Source: Pseudomonas sp. DY-1 (GTDB lineage Bacteria > Pseudomonadota > Gammaproteobacteria > Pseudomonadales > Pseudomonadaceae). Taken from it: 64,000 bases of DNA. Position numbers and translations under genes: made by a program. The notes under the pieces were generated by a model. The model was not told the DNA's origin. It made no database searches and saw only the letters and a program-made list of their open reading frames with translations. The stretch lies in contig NZ_CP032616.1 of the NCBI RefSeq assembly GCF_003626975.1, forward strand, positions 186,001 through 250,000, in the 5' to 3' direction. Below are positions 1-9,653 of the stretch, piece after piece (position 1 is the stretch's first letter; each line of letters begins with the position of its first letter).

Positions 1-1
1 G

Positions 2-3000
2 CTGATTCCGGACATGCTCTCGGGTGCGATCAATCCGTCGCAGCTGGTCATCGTGCGTGAAGTCATCCAGACCGTTGGCCCCAACTACGACACAGCGGTT
101 TACTCGGGCAACTTCGACGACTACCAGGTCGATATCAACAACAACGGCACCACGCTGGACTTCAGCGACGACGTGATCACGGTGACCCACCTTGAGGTGG
201 ACGTCGACGGCAATACCGTCATTGGTGCCGACGGCGTGGACCGGCTGACCGGCATCGAACGGCTCCAGTTCAACGATCAGTCCGTGGCTTTGGTGCCGGG
301 TGGCAACGCCGGCCCGCAGGGGCTGCTGCAGATCAGCGATAACACTCCGCAGAACGGCCAGGTCCTGACCGCTTCGTCCCTGCTGGTGACCGATGCGGAC
401 AACATTACCGGAGGGAACCCGACGGGCGCGATTACCGGGCCGGTTGCCTACTTCTGGCAAAGAGAGACCGTTGCCGGATCGGGTTTGTTCGTGGATATCG
501 TCAACGAAGCCGGGGAACGACCGGAAACGGCGCAACGCGACAGCTTCCGTGTGACTGCCGACCTCGACGGCCTGGCGCTGCGGGTGAGGGCTGTCTACAA
601 GGACGCCGATGGCGTGCTGGAGAACGTGTTCTCGAACGCTACTGCCGCGGTGAACGGCAACGTGGTTGTTGCGCCGCCAGCAGCCGTACCGCAGGAAAGC
701 TTCGTTGCCAGCCCCGGCGTACATCTGGTTCGCAGCGACCTGCAGTTCATCCTCGACCAGATCATTATCTCCGAGCGCCATGCCGCTGGTGAGAACCTGC
801 TGGATATCGTGCCTAACTCTCGCGGTGCATTTGGTCTGCGCACTGTGGATGGCTCCTTCAATAACCTGGTTCCGGGTCAGGAGCACTTCGGTGCGGCTGA
901 CCAGCCTTTCCCGAACCTGGTCCCACCCGTGTTCCGTGACGACCAGGACGGGGACACCATGAACCTCGGCCCGGGAGGCGTGGTCACCAACACCGACTAC
1001 GGCGCCCCCGGCAATGTGGCCGATACTGACCCGCGGACCATCTCCAACCTGATCGTCGACCAGACCATCACCAACCCAGCCGCTGTGCAGGCCTATGTGG
1101 ATGCCGGTCTGGGAACCCTGGACCCCAGTGGCGTGCTGCTGGACCTGAACGGCGCACCGATCCCGGCTGGCCAGCCGCTGTTCATCCCCAACACCGCGCC
1201 GGACGAGGGGCTGTCCGCCGGCTTCAACTCCTGGTTCACCCTGTTCGGCCAGTTCTTCGACCATGGCCTGGACCTGGTGACCAAGGGCGGCAATGGCTTT
1301 GTCTTCGTGCCGCTGCAGCCGGATGACCCCCTCTTCGTTCCGGGGGGTACCTCGAACTTCATGATCCTCACCCGCACCAGCAACGATGCTCCGGGGCAGG
1401 ACGGCTTGATGGGCACCGCAGACGACATCATCGGTGGCGGACCGCTCAATACGACCACGCCGTTCGTCGACCAGAACCAGACCTATACGTCCCACGCCTC
1501 GCACCAGGTGTTCCTGCGCGAGTACGAGCCAGACGCTAGCGGAAATCCGGTCGCCACGGGTCGCATGCTCGATGGCGTCGGTGGCCTGCCGACCTGGGCC
1601 GAAGTCAAGGCTCAGGCCGCCCAGATGCTGGGCATCCAGTTGACCGATGGCAACATCGGCAATGTCCCGCTGTTGGCGACTGACCTCTATGGCAAGTTCA
1701 TCCCGGGAGCGAACGGGTTCGCGCAGATCGTCACCCTTGTTGGCGACCAGATCGTGCTCGTCGAGGGCGTCGCGGGCGGCCTCGCGATTCCGGGCAACGC
1801 CCTGTTCACCGGGCATGCGTTCCTGGATGACATCGCCCATGCGGCCAACCCGTTCAACAGCCAGACCGGCGCGTTGATGACGGCGGATGCAGACGCGGTA
1901 ACCGGTCCGGTACCGAACCCCGCATTCGATCCGAATCTACCGGTGGGGCCAGGCAACCAACCGTTCCTGCCCCAACCGGCCAATACCTTTGACAACGAAC
2001 TGCTCGACCGCCACTTCATCACAGGCGACGGGCGTGGTAACGAGAACATCGGGCTGACCTCGGTTCACCATGTGTTCCACGCCGAGCACAACCGCATGGT
2101 CGATCAGATCAAGGCTGTGGTGCTGGCCAGCAACGATCCGGATTTCATCAGCAATTGGCAGAATGCGGACGGCAGCTGGAATGGCGAACGTCTGTTCCAG
2201 GCGGCTCGCTTCACGACGGAAATGCAGTACCAGCACCTGGTGTTCGAGGAGTTCGCCCGCAAGGTGCAGCCGCAGGTGGATGTGTTCTTCAATGCCACCC
2301 AGGTGTATGACACCCAGATCAACCCGGCGATCGTCGCCGAGTTCGCCCACGTGGTGTACCGCTTCGGCCACTCCATGCTCACCGAGACTGTGGACCGGCT
2401 GAACCCGGACTTCACCGACGCGGGCAGCATGGATCTGATCGATGCCTTCCTGAACCCGCTAGCGTTCAACAACAACGGTGCCCTGTCGGCTGAGGAGGCT
2501 GCCGGCAATATCGTCCGTGGCATGACTCGCCAGGCCGGCAACGAGATTGACGAGTTCGTCACCGAGGCATTGCGCAACAACCTCCTCGGATTGCCACTGG
2601 ACCTGGCCACCATCAACATCGCTCGCGGCCGTGACACCGGCGTGCCCACGCTCAACGCGGCGCGTCAGGACTTCTACAACGCGACCGGCGACAGCCAGCT
2701 GCGGCCCTACACCAGTTGGGTCGACTTCGCTGCTCATCTGAAGCACCAGACGTCCATCGTCAACTTCATCGCGGCCTATGGCACCCATGCCGAATTGCTG
2801 GCGGCTGACGTGAATACGACTGCCGAGAAGCGTGCGGTGGCCTTCGCCCTGGTGTTTGGTGGCGATGCGATCATCAACGAAGGGACTGCGGAACAGCGCA
2901 CCTTCACCGCCGACACCGCGGATCGTCTGGCCTTCCTCAATGGACCCGCGGCTACCACTGGGGTCAACGATATCGACCTGTGGATCGGTGGTTTGGCTGA

Positions 3001-6000
3001 AAGGCAGATGCCTTTCGGTGGTCTGCTGGGCTCGACCTTCAACTTCGTGTTCGAGAACCAGATGGAGAAACTCCAGGACGGCGATCGTTTCTACTACCTC
3101 GAACGCACGGCGAGCATGAACTTCCTCACCGAGCTGGAGAACAACTCCTTCGCCAAGATGGTGATGGCCAACACCAACGCGATCCACCTGCCAGGGGATA
3201 TCTTCTCCGACCCAGGCCTGATCCTGGAGGTGGACATTACCCGGCAGTTCAACGCGGATGTGGTCAACCCTGGGGCTGATGGCATTCTCGGTGATGATCC
3301 CTCGACGGTGGGTATCGACGAAAGCCTCGACGACTTCGCTGCTCCAGGCGAAGACCCGCAGGGCGGCAGTGCCTTGCTGCCCTGGGTGATCCGCGACAAC
3401 CCGGTCAATACCGACAATCTCGCCACGGCGTTCTACAACGAGGCGAACACCAACTACCTGCGCTACACCGGTGATGAGCACGTGGTGCTGGGCGGTACCG
3501 ACGGCGACGACGTCATGATCGCCAGCATCGGTGACGACACGATCTGGGGCGATGGCGGTCGTGATCGCATTGAAGGCGGCGACGGCAACGACCTGATCCG
3601 CGCAGGCGATGGCGACGACATCATCACCGACCGCGGCGGCGACGATAACATCCAGGGCGACGGTGGCAACGACGTCATCCACGGCGGCAATGGCATCAAC
3701 CTGCTGCTGGGTGGTTTCGGCAACGACTTCATCGTCTCGGGTGAGGACGCCACGGAAATCTTCGGTGGCGTCGGCAACGACTTCATCCTTGGTACCCGTG
3801 GCAACGAAGCGCAGTTCGGCAACGAGGGTGATGACTGGCTGGAACTGGGCGGCCCTGACGGCAACGCCGGTGACAACTTCAACGAGTTCGGCCTGGACAA
3901 CGTGCCCGGCAACGATGTGTACATCGGCGAGCGCGGCATCATCGACCGCATGGATGGCGAGGGTGGTGACGACATCATGCTCGGCAATGGCGGCGAGGGC
4001 GACCGCTATGTCGGTGCCTCCGGCTTCGACTGGGCAGTGTTCCGCGACGACCCGCAGGGGGTCAATATCGAGTTCGACCTGCGTGCCTTCGACGAAACCC
4101 CGGTGACTCCGTCGACCGCTTCCCTGTTGACTCGCTTCGAGTTCATGGAAGGTCTGTCCGGTTCGTCCCACAGCGACATCCTCAAGGGTGACGACCGCGA
4201 TGCGGCGGCCATCTCCACCTCGGGCGTGAACGGCAGCATCCTCACCAACATCGGCCTGATCGCCGGGTTGGGGGAATTCCTGGGCACTGGGGTCACCTCG
4301 TTCGGCGCCGGTAACATCATCCTCGGTGGCAGCGGTAGCGACATCATCGCGGGCCGGGGCGGGGATGACCGGATCGACGGCGATCGCTCGTTGACCGTCT
4401 ATATCAGCGTGAAGCAGAACGCCGACGGAACCGGACCGGAGATTGACCGCGCCTTCAGCATGACCGAGCTGGTACACGACATGCTTACCGGCCGCTACAC
4501 CCCCGGTCAGTTGGTGGTCACTCGCGAGCTGCTCGCCGGCAATGGGGCGTTCAACTACGACACCGCCGAGTTTTCCGGCAATCGTGCCGATTACACGGTG
4601 CTCAACAACGGTGATGGCACCTGGACCGTGACCGACACTGTCGATGGACGCGATGGTAGCGACCGCCTGAGTGGTATCGAGCGCCTGCAGTTCAACGATG
4701 TCAGCGAGGCGCTGGTGGTTGGTCTCAATAGCGGGCCTGTGGGGCTGGCAACAATCAGCGATGCCACACCGGAGGTGGGGACTCGCCTGGTGGCATCCAT
4801 TGCAGGTGTGACCGATGCCAACAACGCGGGTGGCATTGTCACCGGGCCGGTGTCCTACTACTGGCAGGCTGACGTGCGTGGTGACGGCATCTTCGAAGAC
4901 ATCATCATCGAGAACGCCGGCGCCGAACTGGCCCGCGCCACCGGACCGAGCTTCCTGGTCACCGCCGCCCAGGCTGGGCTGGCGATGCGCCTGAAGGCCA
5001 TCTACAAGGACGGCAATGGCGTGCTGGAGACCGTGTACTCGGCAGTGACTGCACCGGTATCGGGCACCCAGGTCAACGATGTACCGACTGGTGCGCCAGT
5101 GATCAGCGACACCACGCCGGCCCAAGGCCAACTGCTGACGGCCACGCGCGGCACCATCGCCGATGCCGATGGCACCACCACCTCGGTGTTCAGCTTCCAG
5201 TGGCAGTCCTCCGCCAACGGCACGACCTGGACCAACATTGGCGGTGCCACGTCGGCAAGCTTCACCCCCGGCGCATTGCAGGTTGGGTTGATGCTGCGGG
5301 TGGTGGCGAGCTTCACGGATGACCAGGGCTTCCTCAACCAGGTGGCGTCGGCGGCGACCGCCTTCATCGGCGGGACGTTCAACGGCGGTCCTGGCAACGA
5401 CATCCTGACCGGTACCGCCGGTGACGATGTGATGAACGGCGGTGGTGGTAACGACACGCTCAACGGTGGAGCCGGCAATGACCTGATCGATGGCGCCACG
5501 GGTGCCGACAGCATGACCGGTGGAGCCGGCAACGACACCTTCTATGTCGACAACGTGCTCGATTCGGTGACCGAGGCAGCCGGGGACGGGCGTGACATGG
5601 TGCGCACGACCCTTGCGAGTTACAGCCTGGGCGCCAACGTCGAGGATCTGGCCTATATCGGAAGCAGCAATTTCACGGCGGTGGGGAACGGCCTGGCGAA
5701 TGTGATCGCCGGTGCCGTGGGGAACGATACCCTGAGCGGTGGCGGCGGCAATGACATGATGTTCGGTGTAGCCGGCAATGATGTCCTCAACGGCAATGCA
5801 GGGGCTGATCGTATGGTGGGGGGAGTCGGGGACGACACCTTCTATGTGGACAACGCGCTGGATGTGGTGGTCGAGAATACGGGCGAGGGGAGTGACATGG
5901 TCCGTACGACGCTGTCCAGCTACACCCTGGGGGCCAATCTCGAGGTCCTGGTCTCCCTTGGTGCCGGCGCCTTTACGGGGACCGGCAACGCCTTGGCCAA

Positions 6001-6649
6001 CCGGCTGGTCGGTGGCACCAGCACTGATACCCTCGACGGCCTGGCCGGGAATGACATTCTCCATGGGCTGACCGGCAACGACGTGCTCAATGGTGGCGCG
6101 GATGCCGACACGATGATGGGTGGCAGCGGTAATGACACCTACTACGTGGACAATGCGCTGGACTTCGTGGCTGAGGCGGTGGGTGATGGGACTGATGTCG
6201 TTCGCACGACGCTGTCGAGTTACAGTCTCGGGACGAACGTGGAGAACCTGGTGTTCATTGGCAGCGGGGCGTTCAGTGGCACGGGCAATACCCTGGCCAA
6301 CCGGATCCTGGGCGGAAGTGACGCCGACACTCTCAATGGACTGGGTGGGAACGACGTCCTGGTTGGCGGTGCAGGCAACGACACCATGAATGGTGGCGCA
6401 GGCAATGACATCTTCCAGTTCGGTGCGGGCTTCGGGCAGGACCAGATTCTCGGCTTCGATGCCATTCCTGCGGGAGGCCAGGACCGCTTGCATGTCGCGA
6501 ATCTGGGCATTACCGCGGCGAACTTCGCTGGTAGTGTGGTCATCGCTGGGGTGGGGGCCGACACCCTGGTCACCATCGGAGCCGACAGCATCACTTTGGT
6601 GGGCGTGGCCAGTGCCACCGTGACCCAGGCGGACTTCATCGTCAGCTGA
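2..6649 (+). CDS. RTX-type secreted haem peroxidase (5'-truncated by window edge)
   Basis: Animal-type haem peroxidase joined to RTX calcium-binding repeats, presumably exported by a type I secretion system. The frame is open to the window edge. A later copy of the same module (nt 4470-5080) has extra residues before the equivalent of nt 14, so the true start lies upstream and the ATG at 14 is probably internal. Counting from nt 14, a DHGLDL motif gives the haem-linking Asp416 and distal His417, GDGRGNE gives the distal Arg674, and YRFGHSML gives the proximal His786. This is the full set expected of the myeloperoxidase superfamily. GGxGxDxxx nonapeptides lie at about residues 1160-1460 and 1790-2135. 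From nt 5535 a 100-residue unit with a YVDN core repeats three times at 300-nt spacing. The C-terminus is hydrophobic and acidic, as in type I secretion substrates. No secretion genes are visible nearby. Family is certain; substrate is unknown. Confidence 0.9.
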   Translation: MIPDMLSGAINPSQLVIVREVIQTVGPNYDTAVYSGNFDDYQVDINNNGTTLDFSDDVITVTHLEVDVDGNTVIGADGVDRLTGIERLQFNDQSVALVPGGNAGPQGLLQISDNTPQNGQVLTASSLLVTDADNITGGNPTGAITGPVAYFWQRETVAGSGLFVDIVNEAGERPETAQRDSFRVTADLDGLALRVRAVYKDADGVLENVFSNATAAVNGNVVVAPPAAVPQESFVASPGVHLVRSDLQFILDQIIISERHAAGENLLDIVPNSRGAFGLRTVDGSFNNLVPGQEHFGAADQPFPNLVPPVFRDDQDGDTMNLGPGGVVTNTDYGAPGNVADTDPRTISNLIVDQTITNPAAVQAYVDAGLGTLDPSGVLLDLNGAPIPAGQPLFIPNTAPDEGLSAGFNSWFTLFGQFFDHGLDLVTKGGNGFVFVPLQPDDPLFVPGGTSNFMILTRTSNDAPGQDGLMGTADDIIGGGPLNTTTPFVDQNQTYTSHASHQVFLREYEPDASGNPVATGRMLDGVGGLPTWAEVKAQAAQMLGIQLTDGNIGNVPLLATDLYGKFIPGANGFAQIVTLVGDQIVLVEGVAGGLAIPGNALFTGHAFLDDIAHAANPFNSQTGALMTADADAVTGPVPNPAFDPNLPVGPGNQPFLPQPANTFDNELLDRHFITGDGRGNENIGLTSVHHVFHAEHNRMVDQIKAVVLASNDPDFISNWQNADGSWNGERLFQAARFTTEMQYQHLVFEEFARKVQPQVDVFFNATQVYDTQINPAIVAEFAHVVYRFGHSMLTETVDRLNPDFTDAGSMDLIDAFLNPLAFNNNGALSAEEAAGNIVRGMTRQAGNEIDEFVTEALRNNLLGLPLDLATINIARGRDTGVPTLNAARQDFYNATGDSQLRPYTSWVDFAAHLKHQTSIVNFIAAYGTHAELLAADVNTTAEKRAVAFALVFGGDAIINEGTAEQRTFTADTADRLAFLNGPAATTGVNDIDLWIGGLAERQMPFGGLLGSTFNFVFENQMEKLQDGDRFYYLERTASMNFLTELENNSFAKMVMANTNAIHLPGDIFSDPGLILEVDITRQFNADVVNPGADGILGDDPSTVGIDESLDDFAAPGEDPQGGSALLPWVIRDNPVNTDNLATAFYNEANTNYLRYTGDEHVVLGGTDGDDVMIASIGDDTIWGDGGRDRIEGGDGNDLIRAGDGDDIITDRGGDDNIQGDGGNDVIHGGNGINLLLGGFGNDFIVSGEDATEIFGGVGNDFILGTRGNEAQFGNEGDDWLELGGPDGNAGDNFNEFGLDNVPGNDVYIGERGIIDRMDGEGGDDIMLGNGGEGDRYVGASGFDWAVFRDDPQGVNIEFDLRAFDETPVTPSTASLLTRFEFMEGLSGSSHSDILKGDDRDAAAISTSGVNGSILTNIGLIAGLGEFLGTGVTSFGAGNIILGGSGSDIIAGRGGDDRIDGDRSLTVYISVKQNADGTGPEIDRAFSMTELVHDMLTGRYTPGQLVVTRELLAGNGAFNYDTAEFSGNRADYTVLNNGDGTWTVTDTVDGRDGSDRLSGIERLQFNDVSEALVVGLNSGPVGLATISDATPEVGTRLVASIAGVTDANNAGGIVTGPVSYYWQADVRGDGIFEDIIIENAGAELARATGPSFLVTAAQAGLAMRLKAIYKDGNGVLETVYSAVTAPVSGTQVNDVPTGAPVISDTTPAQGQLLTATRGTIADADGTTTSVFSFQWQSSANGTTWTNIGGATSASFTPGALQVGLMLRVVASFTDDQGFLNQVASAATAFIGGTFNGGPGNDILTGTAGDDVMNGGGGNDTLNGGAGNDLIDGATGADSMTGGAGNDTFYVDNVLDSVTEAAGDGRDMVRTTLASYSLGANVEDLAYIGSSNFTAVGNGLANVIAGAVGNDTLSGGGGNDMMFGVAGNDVLNGNAGADRMVGGVGDDTFYVDNALDVVVENTGEGSDMVRTTLSSYTLGANLEVLVSLGAGAFTGTGNALANRLVGGTSTDTLDGLAGNDILHGLTGNDVLNGGADADTMMGGSGNDTYYVDNALDFVAEAVGDGTDVVRTTLSSYSLGTNVENLVFIGSGAFSGTGNTLANRILGGSDADTLNGLGGNDVLVGGAGNDTMNGGAGNDIFQFGAGFGQDQILGFDAIPAGGQDRLHVANLGITAANFAGSVVIAGVGADTLVTIGADSITLVGVASATVTQADFIVS

Positions 6650-6681
6650 GGAGGCAGCCAACGCGCACGATGCAGTAACGG

Positions 6682-6717
6682 AAAAGGGGTGAAGCCCTCG
6701 CGGCTTCACCCCTTTTT
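6682..6717 (+). terminator. Rho-independent terminator after the peroxidase
   Basis: A 15-bp perfect stem (AAAAGGGGTGAAGCC / GGCTTCACCCCTTTT) with a CTCGC loop ends in a T run, 32 nt after the stop codon. Confidence 0.93.
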
Positions 6718-6747
6718 CATGGCATGAAGAATCGCCGTTTCACCTGC

Positions 6748-6777
6748 TTGATATTTCGAACGGCCGGTGCGTATTTT
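6748..6777 (+). promoter_or_regulatory. Candidate sigma-70 promoter for the glutamine-synthetase-like gene
   Basis: TTGATA and TATTTT are separated by 18 bp, about 50 nt upstream of the start codon and after the peroxidase terminator. The match is by eye only. Confidence 0.35.
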
Positions 6778-6824
6778 GTACAAGCCGCCATCCAGAGCGG
6801 CTGTAGTGCACAAGGACAATAACC

Positions 6825-8168
6825 ATGACTACCAAAGTCCGCAGCCCGCTCGCCGAGCGACTGGCCGGTGTAGAAGAGATCGAGTGCGTCACCCCCGACC
6901 TGAACGGGGTGATGCGGGGCAAGGTGATGACGGGGGAGGGCTTCCTCTCCGGCCGCCGTTTGCAGCTGGCGCGGGGTGTGCTTCTTCAATGCATCATGGG
7001 CGGTTACCCGCCGGCCCGTTTCTATGGCTGCGACGACGGCGACCTGGCCCTGGTCGCCGAGCCGAGCCAGATCCATTGCCTGCCTTGGGCCGATCGGCCA
7101 CGCGCCTTGGCGATCTGCGATGCCCAGGAGCTGGACGGTCGGCCTTCGGGGTTGTCCACGCGGGGGCTGCTGCGCAAGGTGGTGGAGCGCTATGCCGAAC
7201 ACGGCTGGAAGCCCGTGGTCGCCACAGAGCTGGAGTTCTTTGTCTTCGCGACCAACCCGAATCCGACGGAGGCTTTCCAGCCGCCACTCGGGCTGGACGG
7301 ACGTCGTGAGATCGGTTGTTCGGCCTTCAGCGTGTCCTCCAACAATGGCCTGAGGCCGTTCTTCGAGGAGGTCTATCGCGGCATGGCGGCTTTCGGCATG
7401 TCCCGCGATACCTTCATGCACGAGATGGGCGTCAGCCAGTTTGAGATCAACTTCCTCCATGGCGACCCGCTGCTGCTCGCGGACCAGACCTTCCTGTTCA
7501 AGCATCTGCTCAAGGAGGTCGCGCTCAAGCACGGCATCCAGGTGGTCTGCATGGCCAAGCCATTGGCGCACACGCCGGGCAGTTCGATGCATATCCATCA
7601 GAGTGTGGTGACGCTCGACGATGAGGCGAACATCTTCAGCGATACCCTGGGCGAGCCCACCGCGGCCTTTGCCCACTTCATCGGTGGCCAGCAGGCGGCC
7701 ATGGCGGATTTCACCGCGCTCTTCGCGCCAAACGTGAACTCCTACCAGCGGCTTTGCCACCCTTATGCGTCGCCCAACAATGCCTGCTGGTCCCACGACA
7801 ACCGGGCGGCGGGCCTGCGTATTCCAGCCAGTGCGCCGGAGGCCAGAAGGGTGGAGAACCGCTTGCCCGGCGCAGACGCCAATCCCTATCTCGCCATCGC
7901 CGCCAGTCTGGCAGCCGGGCTCTACGGGATGGAACAGCAGCTGCAGCCGAGCGCGCCTATCCAGGGCGAATTCGAGGCGCCGGACGAATTGTTGCTTCCC
8001 TGTACCCTGCATGCTGCGATCGAGCGTCTGAAACGCAGCGATCTGGCGCGTGAACTGTTCGGCAAGGAGTTCATCGAAGGCTACATTGCTACAAAGACGA
8101 TGGAGCTCAGCAGCTTCTTCGATGAGATCACGCCCTGGGAACGGCGCATCCTCGCCTCTCAGGTCTGA
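6825..8168 (+). CDS. Glutamine synthetase family protein, gamma-glutamylpolyamine synthetase-like
   Basis: Glutamine-synthetase-fold ligase of the PuuA/PauA type. Known members join glutamate to putrescine or other amines with ATP, the first step of gamma-glutamylated polyamine breakdown in the cytosol. The 447 residues fit the family. The N-terminal beta-grasp lies at about 15-110. The catalytic domain carries the metal-binding ELEFF and HEMGVSQFEIN motifs (near residue 200), the GSSMHIHQS ATP/substrate loop (about 252) and the ENRLPGADANPYLA segment (about 344). The start has an AAGGAC Shine-Dalgarno 10 nt upstream. The nearby class III aminotransferase and polyamine-binding protein fit a polyamine role, but they are 8 kb away on the other strand. 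Pseudomonas carries several PauA paralogues, and this sequence does not say which amine it uses. Confidence 0.85.
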   Translation: MTTKVRSPLAERLAGVEEIECVTPDLNGVMRGKVMTGEGFLSGRRLQLARGVLLQCIMGGYPPARFYGCDDGDLALVAEPSQIHCLPWADRPRALAICDAQELDGRPSGLSTRGLLRKVVERYAEHGWKPVVATELEFFVFATNPNPTEAFQPPLGLDGRREIGCSAFSVSSNNGLRPFFEEVYRGMAAFGMSRDTFMHEMGVSQFEINFLHGDPLLLADQTFLFKHLLKEVALKHGIQVVCMAKPLAHTPGSSMHIHQSVVTLDDEANIFSDTLGEPTAAFAHFIGGQQAAMADFTALFAPNVNSYQRLCHPYASPNNACWSHDNRAAGLRIPASAPEARRVENRLPGADANPYLAIAASLAAGLYGMEQQLQPSAPIQGEFEAPDELLLPCTLHAAIERLKRSDLARELFGKEFIEGYIATKTMELSSFFDEITPWERRILASQV

Positions 8169-8174
8169 TCGCCC

Positions 8175-8200
8175 AAGGGCCGTCCGATCGGTCGGCCCTT
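8175..8200 (+). terminator. Stem-loop between the ligase and the transporter
   Basis: Near-palindrome AAGGGCCG...CGGCCCTT, 6 nt after the stop codon. It has no T run, so it may be a weak terminator or an mRNA 3'-end protector rather than a full stop. Confidence 0.5.
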
Positions 8201-8228
8201 CCTGTACATGGAGCCGCCTGGAGCGCCG

Positions 8229-9554
8229 ATGCATCGGATCTGGAAGTCGTTTCGCGCACTGTATTTCGCCACCTTGCTCATGCTGATCGGCTCCGGCCTG
8301 CTCAGTACCTACCTCGGCCTGCGCCTCGCGGCGGACAAGGTGGATGGGCTCTGGGTCGGCGCCCTGATGGCGGCCAACTATTTCGGCCTGATCCTTGGCG
8401 GCAAGCTGGGACACCGGCTGATCGCGCGGGTCGGGCATATCCGTGCCTACGTGGCCTGCGCCGGGGTGGTGACGGCGGCCGTGCTTGGGCACGGTCTGAT
8501 CGACTTCCTGCCAGCCTGGTTGTTCATGCGGATGCTTGTTGGCCTGGGGATGATGTGCCAGTACATGGTGATCGAGAGTTGGCTCACCGAGCAGGCCGAG
8601 GCGAGCCAGCGTGGACAGGTTTTCGCGGGCTACATGGTTGCCTCCTACCTGGGGCTGGTCCTCGGGCAGCTGGTGCTGGTCCTGCATCCCGGCCTCGGGC
8701 CGGAGTTGTTGATGCTGGTGGCCATGTGCTTCGCACTGTGCTTGGTACCGGTGGCGCTGACCCGCAAGCTGCACCCGGCGCCGCTGCATCCGGCACCGCT
8801 GGAGCCGCGCTTCTTCATCAAGCGGGTGCCGCAGTCCATGACCACTGTGCTGGTTTCCGGTCTGGTGATCGGTTCCTTCTACGGCCTGGCGCCGCTCTAT
8901 GCCACGGCCCAGGGCCTGCCTATCGATCAGGTGGGCTTGTTCATGGGGAGCTGCATCCTGGCCGGACTCCTCGTGCAGTGGCCGTTGGGCTGGCTGTCGG
9001 ACCGTCATGATCGCGCGGTGCTGATTCGCAGCACAGCGGCCTTGCTCGCAGTGTCCGCTTTGCCCCTGGCGATCATGCCGACGGCGCCCCTCGAGGTGCT
9101 GTTCCCGGTAGGCTTCCTGGTCTGCCTGCTGCAGTTCAGCCTTTACCCGCTCGCGGTGGCTTTCTCCAATGACCATATAGAAGCCGAAAGGAGGGTGTCG
9201 CTGACCGCCATGTTACTGATCACCTTCGGTGTGGGGGCGAGTATCGGTCCGCTGTTGACCGGCGCACTGATGAAACAGCTGGGACCGAACATGCTCTATG
9301 CATTCGTCTGCTTCTGCGCCACGGTTCTGGTGTTGCGGGTTCGACCTGATGCCGTTACCGGGCTACACCGGGTCGACGAGGCGCCGCTGCACCATGTGCC
9401 GACCCCGGACAACATGACCAGTTCACCCCTGGTGGCAGCCCTGGACCCGCGCGTCGATGAAAAGGCGGTGCACGACCAGATGCAGAACGGCGACGTTCCG
9501 CCGCCAGAGCCGTCGACCGAGGGAATGCCGGAGCAGCCACAGCCCGACAAATAG
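8229..9554 (+). CDS. MFS transporter, YcaD type
   Basis: Integral inner-membrane major facilitator with about twelve hydrophobic segments across 441 residues. The GGKLGHRLIARVG loop after TM2 and the WLSDRHDRAVL loop after TM8 are the two MFS signature loops in their symmetric places. Overall it resembles the YcaD-type family, whose substrates are unknown. I prefer the ATG at 8229, which has GGAG 5 nt upstream, over the in-frame ATG at 8208, which lies close to the upstream stem-loop. The last 60 or so residues are hydrophilic and Pro/Glu-rich, a cytoplasmic tail. It may share transcription with the ligase, with a stem-loop between them, so export or import of a related amine is possible but unproven. 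Confidence 0.8.
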   Translation: MHRIWKSFRALYFATLLMLIGSGLLSTYLGLRLAADKVDGLWVGALMAANYFGLILGGKLGHRLIARVGHIRAYVACAGVVTAAVLGHGLIDFLPAWLFMRMLVGLGMMCQYMVIESWLTEQAEASQRGQVFAGYMVASYLGLVLGQLVLVLHPGLGPELLMLVAMCFALCLVPVALTRKLHPAPLHPAPLEPRFFIKRVPQSMTTVLVSGLVIGSFYGLAPLYATAQGLPIDQVGLFMGSCILAGLLVQWPLGWLSDRHDRAVLIRSTAALLAVSALPLAIMPTAPLEVLFPVGFLVCLLQFSLYPLAVAFSNDHIEAERRVSLTAMLLITFGVGASIGPLLTGALMKQLGPNMLYAFVCFCATVLVLRVRPDAVTGLHRVDEAPLHHVPTPDNMTSSPLVAALDPRVDEKAVHDQMQNGDVPPPEPSTEGMPEQPQPDK

Positions 9555-9653
9555 TGGCCCAACGCCACATCGTTTTTGCCCAATTATCGACCAGTGCGGC
9601 TACCCGAGCTTCAAGCCCAAGGCCTGCCTTGGGACTTCAAGGAGGAACTGGTC

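Noticed and set aside
3490..6420. CRISPR-like regular repeats
   Set aside because: The repetition is in-frame RTX coding sequence, with no conserved short repeats and unique spacers.
2459..6709. 1,416-codon antisense ORF across the peroxidase gene
   Set aside because: It mirrors the sense codons of a GC-rich, repeat-filled gene; its translation is low-complexity with no family match, and it runs through the terminator.
6717..9176. 819-codon antisense ORF over the ligase and transporter genes
   Set aside because: High-GC shadow: it opposes two well-supported genes and is rich in Gln, His and Arg with no recognisable domain.
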